From JACJYE01 sp964432875 (GTDB taxonomy: Bacteria > Bacteroidota > Bacteroidia > Chitinophagales > Saprospiraceae), in contig CAYSPJ010000005.1 in the NCBI GenBank assembly GCA_964432875.1, forward strand, positions 21,278-85,277: DNA of 64,000 nucleotides, written 5' to 3'. The position numbers were made by a program, and so were the translations under genes. Below the pieces are notes generated by a model. That model made no database searches. It was not told the origin of the DNA and saw only the letters and a list, made by a program, of their open reading frames with translations. Positions 40,276 to 49,299 of the stretch are shown here, one piece after another; the stretch's first letter is position 1, and every line of letters begins with the position of its first letter.

Positions 40276-42687
40276 CTACGGCTTGACGCCCAGAGCCAAC
40301 TCCAGCACCTCCTGCATGCGCTTCACATAGTGGAATTGCATCCCCTTGATGTAATCCGGATTGATTTCTTCGATATGTTTGCGGTTTTCCTCGCAAAGGA
40401 TCAATTCTTTCATGCCGGCGCGCTTGGCTGCCAATATTTTCTCCTTGATACCGCCTACCGGCAGCACCTTACCCCGCAGTGTGATTTCGCCGGTCATGGC
40501 CATAAAAGGCGTCACCGGCCTTTGGGTCAAGGCAGAAGTGAGGGCTGTAAGCATGGTGATACCTGCCGAGGGGCCGTCTTTGGGGATAGCGCCTTCGGGA
40601 ACGTGCAGGTGGATATCCTTTTCCTCAAATTGCGAGGGGGGGATACCGAGCGATTCGCTGTGCGCCTTGATAAAACTCAGGGAGGTTGAAGCCGACTCCT
40701 TCATGACGTCGCCCAGGTTGCCGGTCAGGGTGAGCTTGCCATTGCCGCGGCTAAGCAAGCACTCGATGAAGAGGATGTCGCCCCCGGTTTGGGTCCATGC
40801 CAAGCCGATAGAAACGCCGGGCACCCGCACCTCCTGATACAAATCTTTACTGAAGCGGGTAGGGCCGAGCATATTCGGGAGGGTCTCTGGCTTGATAGTC
40901 ACTTCATAGTGCTCTTCCATCGCTACCTTCTTGGCGATATAACGCATCAGGCCGGCAATCTGCCGGTTGAGCGAGCGCACGCCAGATTCGCGGGTATATT
41001 CCTCGATGATATTGCGGATGACCGGCTTGCCCACTTTGACGTGTTTGGCTTGGAGGCCATGTTCTTCAAGCTGCTGTGGGATGAGGTGCCGCCGCGCAAT
41101 TTCCACTTTTTCCTCGGTAGAGTAGCCATTGATTTCGATAATCTCCATCCGGTCGAGCAAGGCGGGCTGGATGGTGCTCAGCGAGTTGGCGGTAGCGACG
41201 AACAAGACCTTAGAAAGGTCGTACTCCATTTCCAGGTAATTGTCATAGAAAGTGGAGTTTTGCTCGGGGTCCAGCACTTCCAATAGCGCAGAGGAAGGGT
41301 CGCCCCGGAAGTCCTTGCCCACTTTGTCGATTTCATCCAGGATGAAAACCGGGTTGGAAGAGCCGGCTCGCTTGAGCGATTGGATGATGCGGCCAGGCAT
41401 GGCGCCGATGTAAGTCTTGCGATGCCCGCGGATCTCCGACTCATCGTGCAGGCCACCGAGCGACATGCGAATGAACTTGCGCTTGAGGGCTTTAGCGATC
41501 GAGCGGCCCAAGGAGGTTTTGCCGACACCCGGAGGGCCTACCAAGCAGAGGATTGGAGCTTTCATGTCTCCTTTCAGCTTCAGTACTGCCAAGTGTTCGA
41601 GGATGCGCTCCTTGACCTTTTCCAGCCCGAAGTGATCGCGGTCGAGTACCGCCTTGACTTTCTGCAGGTTGAAATTGTCTTTGGTGAAGTCTTCCCAGGG
41701 CAGTTCCAGCAGCAACTCCAGATAGCTGAGTTGAATGGAGTACTCTGCCACCTGCGGGTTCATGCGGCGCAGGCGGTTGATTTCTTTGTCGAAGGTCGAT
41801 TTGACATTTTGGGGCCATTTCTTCTTCAGCGAGCGCTCATATAGTTTCTGGATTTCCTCTTCATGAGGGTTTTGCCCCAATTCTTCCTGTATCGTCTTGA
41901 GCTGCTGGTTGAGGAAGTAGTCGCGCTGCTGTTTTTCGAGATCAAAACGGACTTTGCTCTCGATCTGGTCGCGGAGTTCCAGCAATTGCAGTTCGCCATT
42001 GATCTGCTCGAGGATGATGTGCGCTTTGGTTACCAAGTCATCTGTCTCCAGGATTTGCTGCTTGAGTTGAATCTTGGAGCTGAGGTTGGAGGCGATAAAA
42101 TTGAGCAGGAAGGATTGGTTGCTGATGTTTCTCAACATGAGCGAGGCTTCCGAGGGGATGTTGGGCGATAGCTCGATGATTTGCTTTGCCCGGTCCAGGA
42201 TGGAAGCGGTTAGGGCTTCAAATTCCAGTTTGTTCCCCGGCTGCTCATATTCCAGTTGGGAGATACGGCCTTCCATGTAGGGGTCATCGCGCAATAAGGT
42301 GTTGAGGGCGAAGCGCTTTCTACCCTGCAAAATGGCCGTAGTCGTGCCATCAGGCATACGCAACAACTTCAGGATGCGGGCAATAGTACCGATTTTAAAT
42401 AAATCCTCCACCCCTGGCTCTTCCACGTTGCTATCGCGTTGAGACAAAACGGCGACGATACGCCCGTCGTTATAGGCCTTGTTGATAGCCCGGATAGATT
42501 TGTCGCGGCCTACAGTAATAGGGATGACAATCCCTGGAAAGAGGACGGTATTTTTAAGGGCCAGGATGGGCAAGGTCTCTGGGTAAATTTCATCAATATT
42601 TTCTTCTTCCTCTTCGTCAACATGTAACAAAGGCAGGTAATCTCCATCATCATCAAAACGGGGGTGCGAGAAAATTTCTTCAAACAT
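40276..42687 (-). CDS. lon: ATP-dependent Lon protease
   Basis: 803 aa from ATG 42687; an in-frame TTG at 42744 adds 19 residues but overlaps a -7-like sequence. Lon degrades misfolded and regulatory proteins in the cytosol. Seen: N-terminal [27 protein letters not shown] substrate domain; coiled-coil region about residues 165-310; AAA+ Walker [10 protein letters not shown] (Lys390) and Walker [13 protein letters not shown]; and the Ser-Lys protease domain with GPSAG (Ser707) and GGIKEK (Lys750). The 43-residue spacing is the same as in E. coli Lon. An acidic patch ([10 protein letters not shown]) near the N-terminus is typical of Bacteroidota forms. Monocistronic. Confidence 0.96.
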   Translation of the reverse strand: MFEEIFSHPRFDDDGDYLPLLHVDEEEEENIDEIYPETLPILALKNTVLFPGIVIPITVGRDKSIRAINKAYNDGRIVAVLSQRDSNVEEPGVEDLFKIGTIARILKLLRMPDGTTTAILQGRKRFALNTLLRDDPYMEGRISQLEYEQPGNKLEFEALTASILDRAKQIIELSPNIPSEASLMLRNISNQSFLLNFIASNLSSKIQLKQQILETDDLVTKAHIILEQINGELQLLELRDQIESKVRFDLEKQQRDYFLNQQLKTIQEELGQNPHEEEIQKLYERSLKKKWPQNVKSTFDKEINRLRRMNPQVAEYSIQLSYLELLLELPWEDFTKDNFNLQKVKAVLDRDHFGLEKVKERILEHLAVLKLKGDMKAPILCLVGPPGVGKTSLGRSIAKALKRKFIRMSLGGLHDESEIRGHRKTYIGAMPGRIIQSLKRAGSSNPVFILDEIDKVGKDFRGDPSSALLEVLDPEQNSTFYDNYLEMEYDLSKVLFVATANSLSTIQPALLDRMEIIEINGYSTEEKVEIARRHLIPQQLEEHGLQAKHVKVGKPVIRNIIEEYTRESGVRSLNRQIAGLMRYIAKKVAMEEHYEVTIKPETLPNMLGPTRFSKDLYQEVRVPGVSIGLAWTQTGGDILFIECLLSRGNGKLTLTGNLGDVMKESASTSLSFIKAHSESLGIPPSQFEEKDIHLHVPEGAIPKDGPSAGITMLTALTSALTQRPVTPFMAMTGEITLRGKVLPVGGIKEKILAAKRAGMKELILCEENRKHIEEINPDYIKGMQFHYVKRMQEVLELALGVKP

Positions 42688-42893
42688 AAGTTCCTCTATG
42701 GTTTGGAGGCGGTCGGTATAGAGCTGGGAAATCTGGATTGCCAAAGAATCGTGGGGGATTTAACTTTTATCCCGATTGGCCCTTGTGCTCTGGTCCAGCA
42801 TTATTCCGCCGTCTGGTTTGGGTACACGCCAAATTTTTGAAAAATAACAATATTTGCGCTCCATGCCAAGTTGGCAGCGCTATTTTTTTCCTT

Positions 42894-43059
42894 CTTTGAC
42901 AATTTGTGTGTAGGCAATAAGAAACTAGCGGGTAATGCAAGTATCAGGGCATGGCCCGGCTAAGCTTGTGAGTAGCCAACTATACTTCCACCGCGCTTGT
43001 CCCACCCACTGGGTGGGAGCTGGCTTCTCATTGGCGATAGAGCAAACAAATTGTCAAAG
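42894..43059. repeat. Palindromic repeat family B, copy 2 (166 bp), in the lon-parE gap
   Basis: Terminal inverted repeats CTTTGACAATTTGT (42894-42907) and ACAAATTGTCAAAG (43046-43059) are perfect over 14 bases. Inner arms AGGCAATAAGAAACTAGC and GCTGGCTTCTCATTGGC are imperfect complements. The centre has CCCACCCACTGGGTGGGA, a further strong hairpin. It shares the ends and GTGTG/CTGGCTTC blocks with the copy at 26269. The rest of 42745-43214 shows no gene. Confidence 0.75.
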
Positions 43060-43214
43060 CACTTTTTATTATGGTGCAAATATAGCTAGTACAACTACTA
43101 TGCCATAGCTTAAATTTGTCGGCAGCGGGTCAATGGTGGCGAGCTGGCACGACAAAACGTCAGCCGCCGTGGAAAAAAGAGCGGGGGCAAGGCGTAAGGA
43201 AGAGCGTACGCTCC

Positions 43215-45125
43215 TTAGGCTACTACTTCGAATTCCGCAATAGCTTCTTCTTCTCTCAGCTTCTGTTCCTCGTCCAGGGTATCTTTTTCAATGCGCAGAT
43301 TATCAATGATGAACTCCTGGCGGGCGGGTGTATTTTTGCCCATGTAGTAATTCAGCACCTGGTCAATATCAGTATCTTCCGTCAAGATGACGGGCTCCAG
43401 GCGGATATTTTCCCCGATAAAATCGTTGAATTCATCCGGGGAGATTTCGCCCAGCCCTTTGAAGCGGGTGATTTCCGGCTTGCCGCGCAGCTTCCCGATG
43501 GCGGTTTGTTTCTCCTCCTCGCTATAGCAGTAGAAGGTCTGTTGTTTGTCGCGTACTCGGAACAGGGGGGTGTCCAGGATATAGAGATGGCCGCTGCGCA
43601 CCAGATCGGGGAAGAATTGCAGGAAGAAAGTAAGCAACAACAGGCGGATGTGCATACCATCCACATCGGCATCCGTAGCGATGACGACGCGGTTGTAGCG
43701 CAGGTCGTCCAACCCATCTTCGATATTGAGGGCGTGCTGGAGGAGGTTGAACTCTTCGTTTTCATAAACCACTTTCTTGGTCAAGCCATAGCAGTTGAGG
43801 GGCTTGCCGCGCAGGCTGAAAACGGCTTGGGTCTGCACGTCACGCGCTTTAGTGATGGAGCCGCTGGCCGAATCGCCTTCGGTGATGAAGATAGTGGTGG
43901 CTTTGCGCAGCTCTTCCTCCACCTTGCGCGAGCTCTCATTGAAGTGGATGCGGCAATCGCGCAGCTTTTTGTTGTGGATATTGGCTTTTTTAGCCCGTTG
44001 GTTGGCCAGTTTTTGTATGCCTGCGATCTCCTTGCGCTCGCGCTCCGATTGGCGGATGCGTTTTTCCAGCGCTTTGGCGACCTCCTGGTTTTTGTGCAGG
44101 TAGTTGTCCAGCTTTTCCTTGACAAAATTGACCATAAAGGTGCGGATGGTCGGGCCCTCGGGGCCCATGTCGGTAGAGCCGAGCTTGGTCTTGGTTTGTG
44201 ATTCAAACACCGGCTCTTCGATGCGGATGCTGATAGCGGCGATAATAGAGCTGAGGATGTCTCGGCGGTCGTAGCTTTTATTGAAATGCTCCTGAATAGT
44301 CTTGACCACAGCTTCCTTGAAGGCATTGAGGTGTGTGCCGCCCTGAGTCGTATTCTGCCCATTGACGAAAGAGTGGTACTGCTCGCCATAGTGGTTGCCG
44401 TGAGCCAGGGCGATTTCCATGTCGGGGCCGACCATGTGGATGATGGGGTAGCGCAGGTTTTCGGTACTGGTTTTGCGCTCCAACAAATCCAGCAGGCCAT
44501 TTTTGGAGATTAGCGTCTTGCCGTTGAAGTTGATCTTCAATCCGGCATTGAGGTAGGCGTAGTTCCAGAGTTGGTTCTCCATATACTCTGGCCGGAAGCG
44601 ATACTTTTTGAAGATTTCTGTATCGGGCCGGAAGATAATAGTGGTGCCGTTGGGCAAGTCTGACTTTAGCACCTTGTGGTCCTTGGTCAGTTCGCCCCGC
44701 TCAAATTCGGCAATTTTTATTTTGCCCTCGCGCACGGCCTGTACTTTGAAATATTCGGATAGGGCATTGACGGCTTTAGTCCCCACACCGTTGAGGCCTA
44801 CCGACTTTTTGAAGGCCTTGGAATCGTATTTCCCCCCAGTATTGATTTTGGATACACAGTCGATGACTTTGCCCAGGGGGATGCCTCGGCCGTAGTCTTT
44901 CACCTGGATGCTGCCCTCTTCTACAGATACGTCAATGTTTTTACCATAACCCATCACGAATTCGTCAATCGAGTTGTCAATGACTTCTTTAATAAGGATG
45001 TAAATGCCGTCGTCGGGTGCAGACCCATCACCCAGTTTGCCGATGTACATGCCGGGGCGCAGGCGGATATGCTCTTTCCAATCTAGCGAGCGGATATTTT
45101 CTTCATCGTAGGTTACGTGTTCCAT
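43215..45125 (-). CDS. parE: DNA topoisomerase IV subunit B
   Basis: 636 aa. The ATPase subunit that decatenates chromosomes with ParC. Seen: GHKL ATPase N-terminus ([62 protein letters not shown]), the transducer [12 protein letters not shown], and the Toprim [14 protein letters not shown] and [20 protein letters not shown]. It ends at the [20 protein letters not shown] block and a short tail. The short length, [16 protein letters not shown] and the early TOPRIM are typical of Bacteroidota ParE rather than GyrB. No parC lies next to it in this window. It has a full -33/-7 promoter about 100 bases upstream. Confidence 0.92.
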   Translation of the reverse strand: MEHVTYDEENIRSLDWKEHIRLRPGMYIGKLGDGSAPDDGIYILIKEVIDNSIDEFVMGYGKNIDVSVEEGSIQVKDYGRGIPLGKVIDCVSKINTGGKYDSKAFKKSVGLNGVGTKAVNALSEYFKVQAVREGKIKIAEFERGELTKDHKVLKSDLPNGTTIIFRPDTEIFKKYRFRPEYMENQLWNYAYLNAGLKINFNGKTLISKNGLLDLLERKTSTENLRYPIIHMVGPDMEIALAHGNHYGEQYHSFVNGQNTTQGGTHLNAFKEAVVKTIQEHFNKSYDRRDILSSIIAAISIRIEEPVFESQTKTKLGSTDMGPEGPTIRTFMVNFVKEKLDNYLHKNQEVAKALEKRIRQSERERKEIAGIQKLANQRAKKANIHNKKLRDCRIHFNESSRKVEEELRKATTIFITEGDSASGSITKARDVQTQAVFSLRGKPLNCYGLTKKVVYENEEFNLLQHALNIEDGLDDLRYNRVVIATDADVDGMHIRLLLLTFFLQFFPDLVRSGHLYILDTPLFRVRDKQQTFYCYSEEEKQTAIGKLRGKPEITRFKGLGEISPDEFNDFIGENIRLEPVILTEDTDIDQVLNYYMGKNTPARQEFIIDNLRIEKDTLDEEQKLREEEAIAEFEVVA

Positions 45126-45227
45126 AAGCTTGGTTCATTTAAGGGCAGACAAGAAAGTAATTTTTTTGAAGATTCAGCAATTTGCTGTTTTTTTTGTTGC
45201 AATCTATATAAGCGCTGGTTCAAAACA

Positions 45228-45255
45228 CAAAAGTAAAGTTTTTTTTCAAAAACAA
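45228..45255 (-). promoter_or_regulatory. Promoter of parE
   Basis: Minus strand: -33 TTG at 45253-45255, 17-base spacer, -7 TACTTTTG at 45228-45235 (exact TAnnTTTG). It predicts a start near 45221 and a leader of about 96 bases. Confidence 0.6.
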
Positions 45256-45292
45256 CAACAAATTGTTTCCACTTAAACACGCAGATTGATTG

Positions 45293-45829
45293 ATGAGCCG
45301 GGAAAGATTATATAAGCATCCCTCCATGTCTTTGCTGCGCCGGGCGATCTGGCTGGAGCTGCGATTAAAGTTATTGGCTTCGGCGGCACTTTTGTTGTTT
45401 GGGGGCACGCTATGTACCGCCTTTTTTAACGCCAACATCCCGCTTACGATTATTGGCTTGGTTTGTGCCGTTTTGGGCTTGCGCCACACCGCCTATTTCC
45501 TGGCCAACCTCCGGGTGGAGCGCACGCCCTTGATGCAGCTGATCAAGCATCAGCCTGGCCAGATCGTCTGGGTCTATTCGGTGGTGACGGAATGGCTGCC
45601 CTTTGGTTTGCAGGCGGGCCGCAATGCCACCCTTTATATCAAGTTGCTGGATGGGGACGAAATCACCCTGGCACTCCCACAAAAGCACTTGAAGCTGGTA
45701 TCTCACCTGCTCAACCGCTTATTGCCCCATGCTTCTTTTGGCTATACTAAAGACCGCGAACAGTGGTTCTTGGCCAGTCCCGCCTTGCTGCTCCAGACCC
45801 GAACGGAGGAAGGAGAGCATGGGCGGTGA
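45293..45829 (+). CDS. Membrane protein of unknown function
   Basis: 178 aa from ATG 45293 (an in-frame TTG is one codon earlier). Basic N-terminus, then two TM helices close together (LLASAALLLFGGTLCTAFF and LTIIGLVCAVLGLRHTAYFLA). It is followed by a soluble beta-rich part (HQPGQIVWVYSVVTEWLPFGLQAGRNATLYIKLLDGDEITLALPQKHLKLVSHLLNRLLPHA), reminiscent of small bPH/PH-like membrane-associated domains. Not otherwise recognised. It is divergent from parE across about 165 bases. Confidence 0.65.
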   Translation: MSRERLYKHPSMSLLRRAIWLELRLKLLASAALLLFGGTLCTAFFNANIPLTIIGLVCAVLGLRHTAYFLANLRVERTPLMQLIKHQPGQIVWVYSVVTEWLPFGLQAGRNATLYIKLLDGDEITLALPQKHLKLVSHLLNRLLPHASFGYTKDREQWFLASPALLLQTRTEEGEHGR

Positions 45830-45855
45830 GCTGGGCCTGCTAGGAGGGAGGGCTC

Positions 45856-46051
45856 GTAAAAAGTAAAAAGTAAAATGGAGCGAAGCGACATCCCGTCTGA
45901 ACGAAGTGAAGCGGGAAGTAAAAAGTAAAAAGTAAAAAGTAAAATGGAACGAAGTGACATCCCGTCTGAACGAAGTGAAGCGGGAAGTAAAAAGTAGGGG
46001 CGGGCCTCGTGCCCGCTCCAACATCCCGTCTGAACGAAGTGAAGCGGGAAG
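45856..46051 (+). repeat. Hairpin-repeat array with GTAAAAA heptamers
   Basis: Three identical 31-bp copies at 45888-45918, 45957-45987 and 46021-46051. Each begins ACATCCCGTCTGAACG and ends AAGCGGGAAG, and can form a TCCCG/CGGGA stem. The segments between carry runs of the heptamer GTAAAAA (three and four units), TGGARCGAAGYG and, before the third copy, a GGGCGGGC/GCCCGC hairpin. Related single copies lie at 2261 and 28799. The 46052-46293 remainder has no gene; it precedes the response regulator. Confidence 0.8.
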
Positions 46052-46293
46052 GGAAAAGTGAAAAAGTTTGCGATGCTAAAATAGGTTGCATGATTATTCT
46101 AATCCTGTCCGATTTTTGGTTCAATAGCAAAACTTTGTCACGCCCAGCTTTTTGTGCGTTGGCTTTTTAAACAGCTTTGGGGTGCCAAGATTGCCGATGA
46201 AACGGAGGCAGGGCAACCGATGAAATTTCTGATCGATAGCCAGCGTTGAAGGACGAGGCTTTAACCGTAGTAAAAATAGCAGCCTGGACAAAG

Positions 46294-47001
46294 ATGAAAG
46301 CACATATCCTCTACGTAGAAGATGACGAAAGCTTAAGCTATGTGACCCGTGACAACCTGGAGCTGCAAGGCTATGCCATCACGCACTGCCCGGATGGCCG
46401 GCAGGCCCTGGAGCAGATTCAAACCAGAACTTTCGACCTTTATATACTGGACGTCATGCTGCCCGAGATTGATGGGTTTACCTTGGCTCGGGAGATACGT
46501 AAGTTTGACCAGCAGACTCCGATCCTCTTCCTCACGGCTAAATCGCTCAAAGAGGATCGCTTGCAGGGGCTCCGCTTGGGCGGGGATGATTATATCACCA
46601 AGCCATTCAGCATCGAAGAGCTCATCCTGCGGGTTGAAATCTTCCTGCGCCGCCGGAAAATCAGCCAGCCGCAGGCCGTAGGCTTTCATAAACTTGGCCG
46701 TTTTGAGTTCGACTATGAAAACCTATCGCTCCATGATGCCGACCGCCGACAGCCGCTCACTCAAAAAGAAGCCGATTTGCTCAAGTTGTTTGCTGAAAAC
46801 CCCAACCAGGTCTTGAAGCGCTCCGATATCCTGGAGAAACTCTGGGGCGAAGATGACTACTTTATGGGCCGCAGCCTGGACGTATTCATTTCACGCTTGC
46901 GCAAATACCTACGCGCAGAAAGCAAATTGAAAATCGAGAATATTCATGGCGTAGGCTTCCGCCTTAAGGTGGAAGAAGAAGAGGCTGGAGCAGAACGATA
47001 A
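46294..47001 (+). CDS. OmpR/PhoB-type response regulator (orphan)
   Basis: 235 aa from ATG 46294; a longer frame starts at 46246 but MKAHILYVEDDESLSYV is the canonical beginning. Receiver residues 1-120: acidic DD pair in VEDDES, phosphoacceptor Asp in LYILDVMLPEIDG (about residue 51), Thr in LFLTAK and Lys in DYITKPFS. The C-terminal winged helix has LTQKEADLLKLFAENPNQVLKRSDILEKLWGEDDYFMGRSLDVFISRLRKYL and the final IHGVGFRLKV. No histidine kinase lies next to it in the window, so its partner and regulon are unknown. Hairpin terminators follow. Confidence 0.93.
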   Translation: MKAHILYVEDDESLSYVTRDNLELQGYAITHCPDGRQALEQIQTRTFDLYILDVMLPEIDGFTLAREIRKFDQQTPILFLTAKSLKEDRLQGLRLGGDDYITKPFSIEELILRVEIFLRRRKISQPQAVGFHKLGRFEFDYENLSLHDADRRQPLTQKEADLLKLFAENPNQVLKRSDILEKLWGEDDYFMGRSLDVFISRLRKYLRAESKLKIENIHGVGFRLKVEEEEAGAER

Positions 47002-47022
47002 CTTGGAGCGAGGCCAGAAAGA

Positions 47023-47058
47023 CAATAGGCTTGTTGCGATGTCGCAACAAGCCTATTG
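47023..47058 (+). terminator. Hairpin after the response regulator gene
   Basis: CAATAGGCTTGTTGCGA (47023 on) pairs perfectly with the arm ending CCTATTG at 47058, around a two-base TG loop. It lies 21 bases past the gene stop; no long T-run follows. Confidence 0.6.
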
Positions 47059-47069
47059 CCATTATATAG

Positions 47070-47104
47070 AACAAGCCCCGGCGATTTCTTCGCCGGGGCT
47101 TGTT
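47070..47104 (-). terminator. Hairpin terminator for the 47144-48949 gene
   Basis: AACAAGCCCCGGCGA / TCGCCGGGGCTTGTT with a short TTTCT-type loop. It lies between convergent genes and could serve both strands; together with the hairpin at 47023 it separates them. Confidence 0.65.
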
Positions 47105-47143
47105 TGCTTACTGATCCTGCCAGCTGTTTAGGCAAGTAGTAGC

Positions 47144-48949
47144 TTAGCGCTTTACTATGAAGCCGCCCGTACGGATGCCCTGCTCCGTGCGTATCGTCAG
47201 GTTGTAACGCCCGGCCGGCAGGTGGCCGACGTTGAAGCGGGCCTGCTCCGTTTCAAAGACCTCCGTGTCGCGGAGCGTCTGGAGCGTGCGGCCAGCCATG
47301 TCGGTGATGACATACTCCACGAAGCTCGTTTGCTGCTTGAAATCCAGGTTTACCTGCAGGTATTCCGTGGCGGGGTTGGGGAAGAGCTTGACTTCGAAGG
47401 CGTCGGGGCCGAGGATGGGTTCGGACACATTGCTAGTAAGCGAGGTCAAAATGACGCCAGTGGACGAAGCGAAGCCCAGGTTGCCGGTGAAGAAAAAAGC
47501 GGACTCTACGTCGGGTACCAGGTTGTCCCAGGCGTTGATGCCCAGGAAGCCATAATCCCAGTCATTCAAGGTCTCGTTGGCGGCTTTCCACTCCAGGTAT
47601 TGGGTGTAGTCGTTGCTGGAATCAAAGCCGAAAGAAACGGTTTCAGACCCCGTATAGCGCACCCCGATGATATAGTTTTTATTGTCTTCCGGGATGACTA
47701 CCCCATCTTCTTCGAAGGTCAGGAAGTCGAGGAAGGGCAGGCGCACCAGGGTGCGATCCTGGGTATAATCATTAGGGAAAGTAAGGGTAGCCAGGCCGAC
47801 GATGGCGATTTCGTCATTGCCCATTGAGCCGTCCTCATTGAGGTCGTTCCATTCATAGACATAAGCTTCAACGGGGATGTCTGCCAAGGTAGGCGTATGG
47901 CGTACTTCGAACATCACGCTATCAATCTTATAGCCAAAGCCGTGCGGGATTTTCAGGATGGTCAGAAACTCGATATCCCCTCCACCGGCGATGGTGGTGG
48001 TGGCGATGACCCTGGGAGCGCCGGTGGTCGGGTCCCAGCTAGCTTTGGAATAGAGCTTGTCACTGATGGTAAAAGAAGAAGTAGCTTGATTGTTGAAAGA
48101 CACCTCGTCGGTGCTGTCGCTAGAGATGGAGTAAACGTAGCTAAAGACCCCATCACCCAAGCCGAAAGGATCGAACTCGGGCAGCAGCAGGATAGTGGAG
48201 GTCGAATCAGGTAGGAGTTCATCCTCAGCGCTGGCCGTTTCGTTGTACACTTCAGTGGGGGTGCCGCCGAAGGGAGTATGATTGATGACGGCATTGACCA
48301 CCAGGTTGGGGGCGGCATTAGTGCCGCGGTTGCGGGCATTGGCACCGGGAGTGAAGATGAAATCCCCGGCAGCTTTGATTTGAGATGCCGGCACGATACC
48401 CAGAGGTGCAACGATGATGCTGGTATTGGACAGCGCCAAATCATTGGCGGGCGGCGGCGGCGGCACTACATCGCCGATAGTCATATTGACCGGGCCGGTG
48501 ACCAGGGCTGCGCGGATGAGCTGGCCTACTTCATAAGACAGCATCAAGCTGGGGATAGTGACCTGCCCTCCCACTGAGCCCGCCCCCATCACGGTGGTGG
48601 CATTACCAGGAGCGTTGTTAAAGACGACCACCGCAAGGGCACCGCCTTGCTCAGCATTGAGGCATTTCAGGCCAAACTCGCAGGAGCCGCGATCTATCAG
48701 CGCAATCTTACCAGCCAGTTCGGCGGCGTTAATGGCTGCATTGCAACCCTGAGTGGGTAGGGCGCTACCGTCGTCGATAAAGACCACATCGGCCGTCCAA
48801 ACCCCATCAGCCAGGTTGGCACCAAATCCAGCGGCTGAAAAGTCATATCCGCCTGCTATTTCAGCAGGGGAGTTGATCAGCACTGCCTGCGCCGAAAGCG
48901 AGGCCATAGCCCAGAAAAAAGCTAGTGTAAGTGTAGAAAAAATTTTCAT
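47144..48949 (-). CDS. PA-domain T9SS-secreted protein, paralogue 1
   Basis: 601 aa. Signal 1-20 (FFWAMASLSA-Q). Residues about 22-155: protease-associated (PA) domain (VLINSPAEIAGGYDFSAAGFGANL, GCNAAINAAELAGKIALIDRGSCEFGLKCLNAEQGGALAVVVFNNAPG, TIPSLMLSYEVGQLIRAAL). Residues about 165-290: Ig/CARDB-like. Residues about 300-500: beta-rich region with a Ca-loop-like YEWNDLNEDGSMGNDE and DNLVPDVESAFFFTG. The last about 85: T9SS type A sorting domain (FEVKLFPNPATEYLQVNL...LPAGRYNLTIR). No peptidase domain is present, so the PA domain is probably a binding module. It is one of three tandem paralogues with the same conserved 5' context (AATTGTCTTATG). Confidence 0.85.
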   Translation of the reverse strand: MKIFSTLTLAFFWAMASLSAQAVLINSPAEIAGGYDFSAAGFGANLADGVWTADVVFIDDGSALPTQGCNAAINAAELAGKIALIDRGSCEFGLKCLNAEQGGALAVVVFNNAPGNATTVMGAGSVGGQVTIPSLMLSYEVGQLIRAALVTGPVNMTIGDVVPPPPPANDLALSNTSIIVAPLGIVPASQIKAAGDFIFTPGANARNRGTNAAPNLVVNAVINHTPFGGTPTEVYNETASAEDELLPDSTSTILLLPEFDPFGLGDGVFSYVYSISSDSTDEVSFNNQATSSFTISDKLYSKASWDPTTGAPRVIATTTIAGGGDIEFLTILKIPHGFGYKIDSVMFEVRHTPTLADIPVEAYVYEWNDLNEDGSMGNDEIAIVGLATLTFPNDYTQDRTLVRLPFLDFLTFEEDGVVIPEDNKNYIIGVRYTGSETVSFGFDSSNDYTQYLEWKAANETLNDWDYGFLGINAWDNLVPDVESAFFFTGNLGFASSTGVILTSLTSNVSEPILGPDAFEVKLFPNPATEYLQVNLDFKQQTSFVEYVITDMAGRTLQTLRDTEVFETEQARFNVGHLPAGRYNLTIRTEQGIRTGGFIVKR

Positions 48950-49299
48950 AAGACAATTGTGTTAAGATGAATGTATGTAATTGGACAAAAGAGCATACTA
49001 TCGCTCAAATATATGGTTTTTTCCGGGCAACAGCAACTTTCTCCACTAGACTTGTTACGCGGAGTCGGGAAAAATAGCTGTTTTAGTCCACATGAATGTT
49101 TTTTTGAGGGGGCATAGCGCCCAGATACGTGAACGAAAAAAGACTCAGAATAGGCAAGAAAAAGCCTTTATAACTCGCGATAATCCCCACCCAAATCAGC
49201 TGCCCGATGAGATAGAAGAGCAAATGCCAAAAAAAAAAAACAAGCCTGGAAAAGATATTCTCCAGGCTTGTTTTTTAAGGCATGGTCAACAAAAGACGA
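48950..49299. other. 350-base intergenic region between PA paralogues 1 and 2
   Basis: Holds the paralogue 1 promoter and leader (near 48950-49020) and the terminator of paralogue 2 (49235-49276). Short ORFs are not convincing. Confidence 0.5.
49235..49276 (-). terminator. Terminator after PA paralogue 2
   Basis: AACAAGCCTGGA / TCCAGGCTTGTT stem around a 10-base loop; read on the minus strand it is followed by a run of about eleven Ts. Confidence 0.85.

Noticed and set aside
43116..44201. 361-codon plus-strand ORF
   Set aside because: Lies opposite parE, whose reading is unambiguous; the plus-strand translation has no recognisable features.
45888..46051. Three identical 31-bp repeats with 33-38-bp gaps, superficially like a short CRISPR array
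   Set aside because: The gaps are not unique spacers: they share GTAAAAA heptamers and a common TGGARCGAAG block. No cas genes are near, and diverged copies of the unit occur singly elsewhere.
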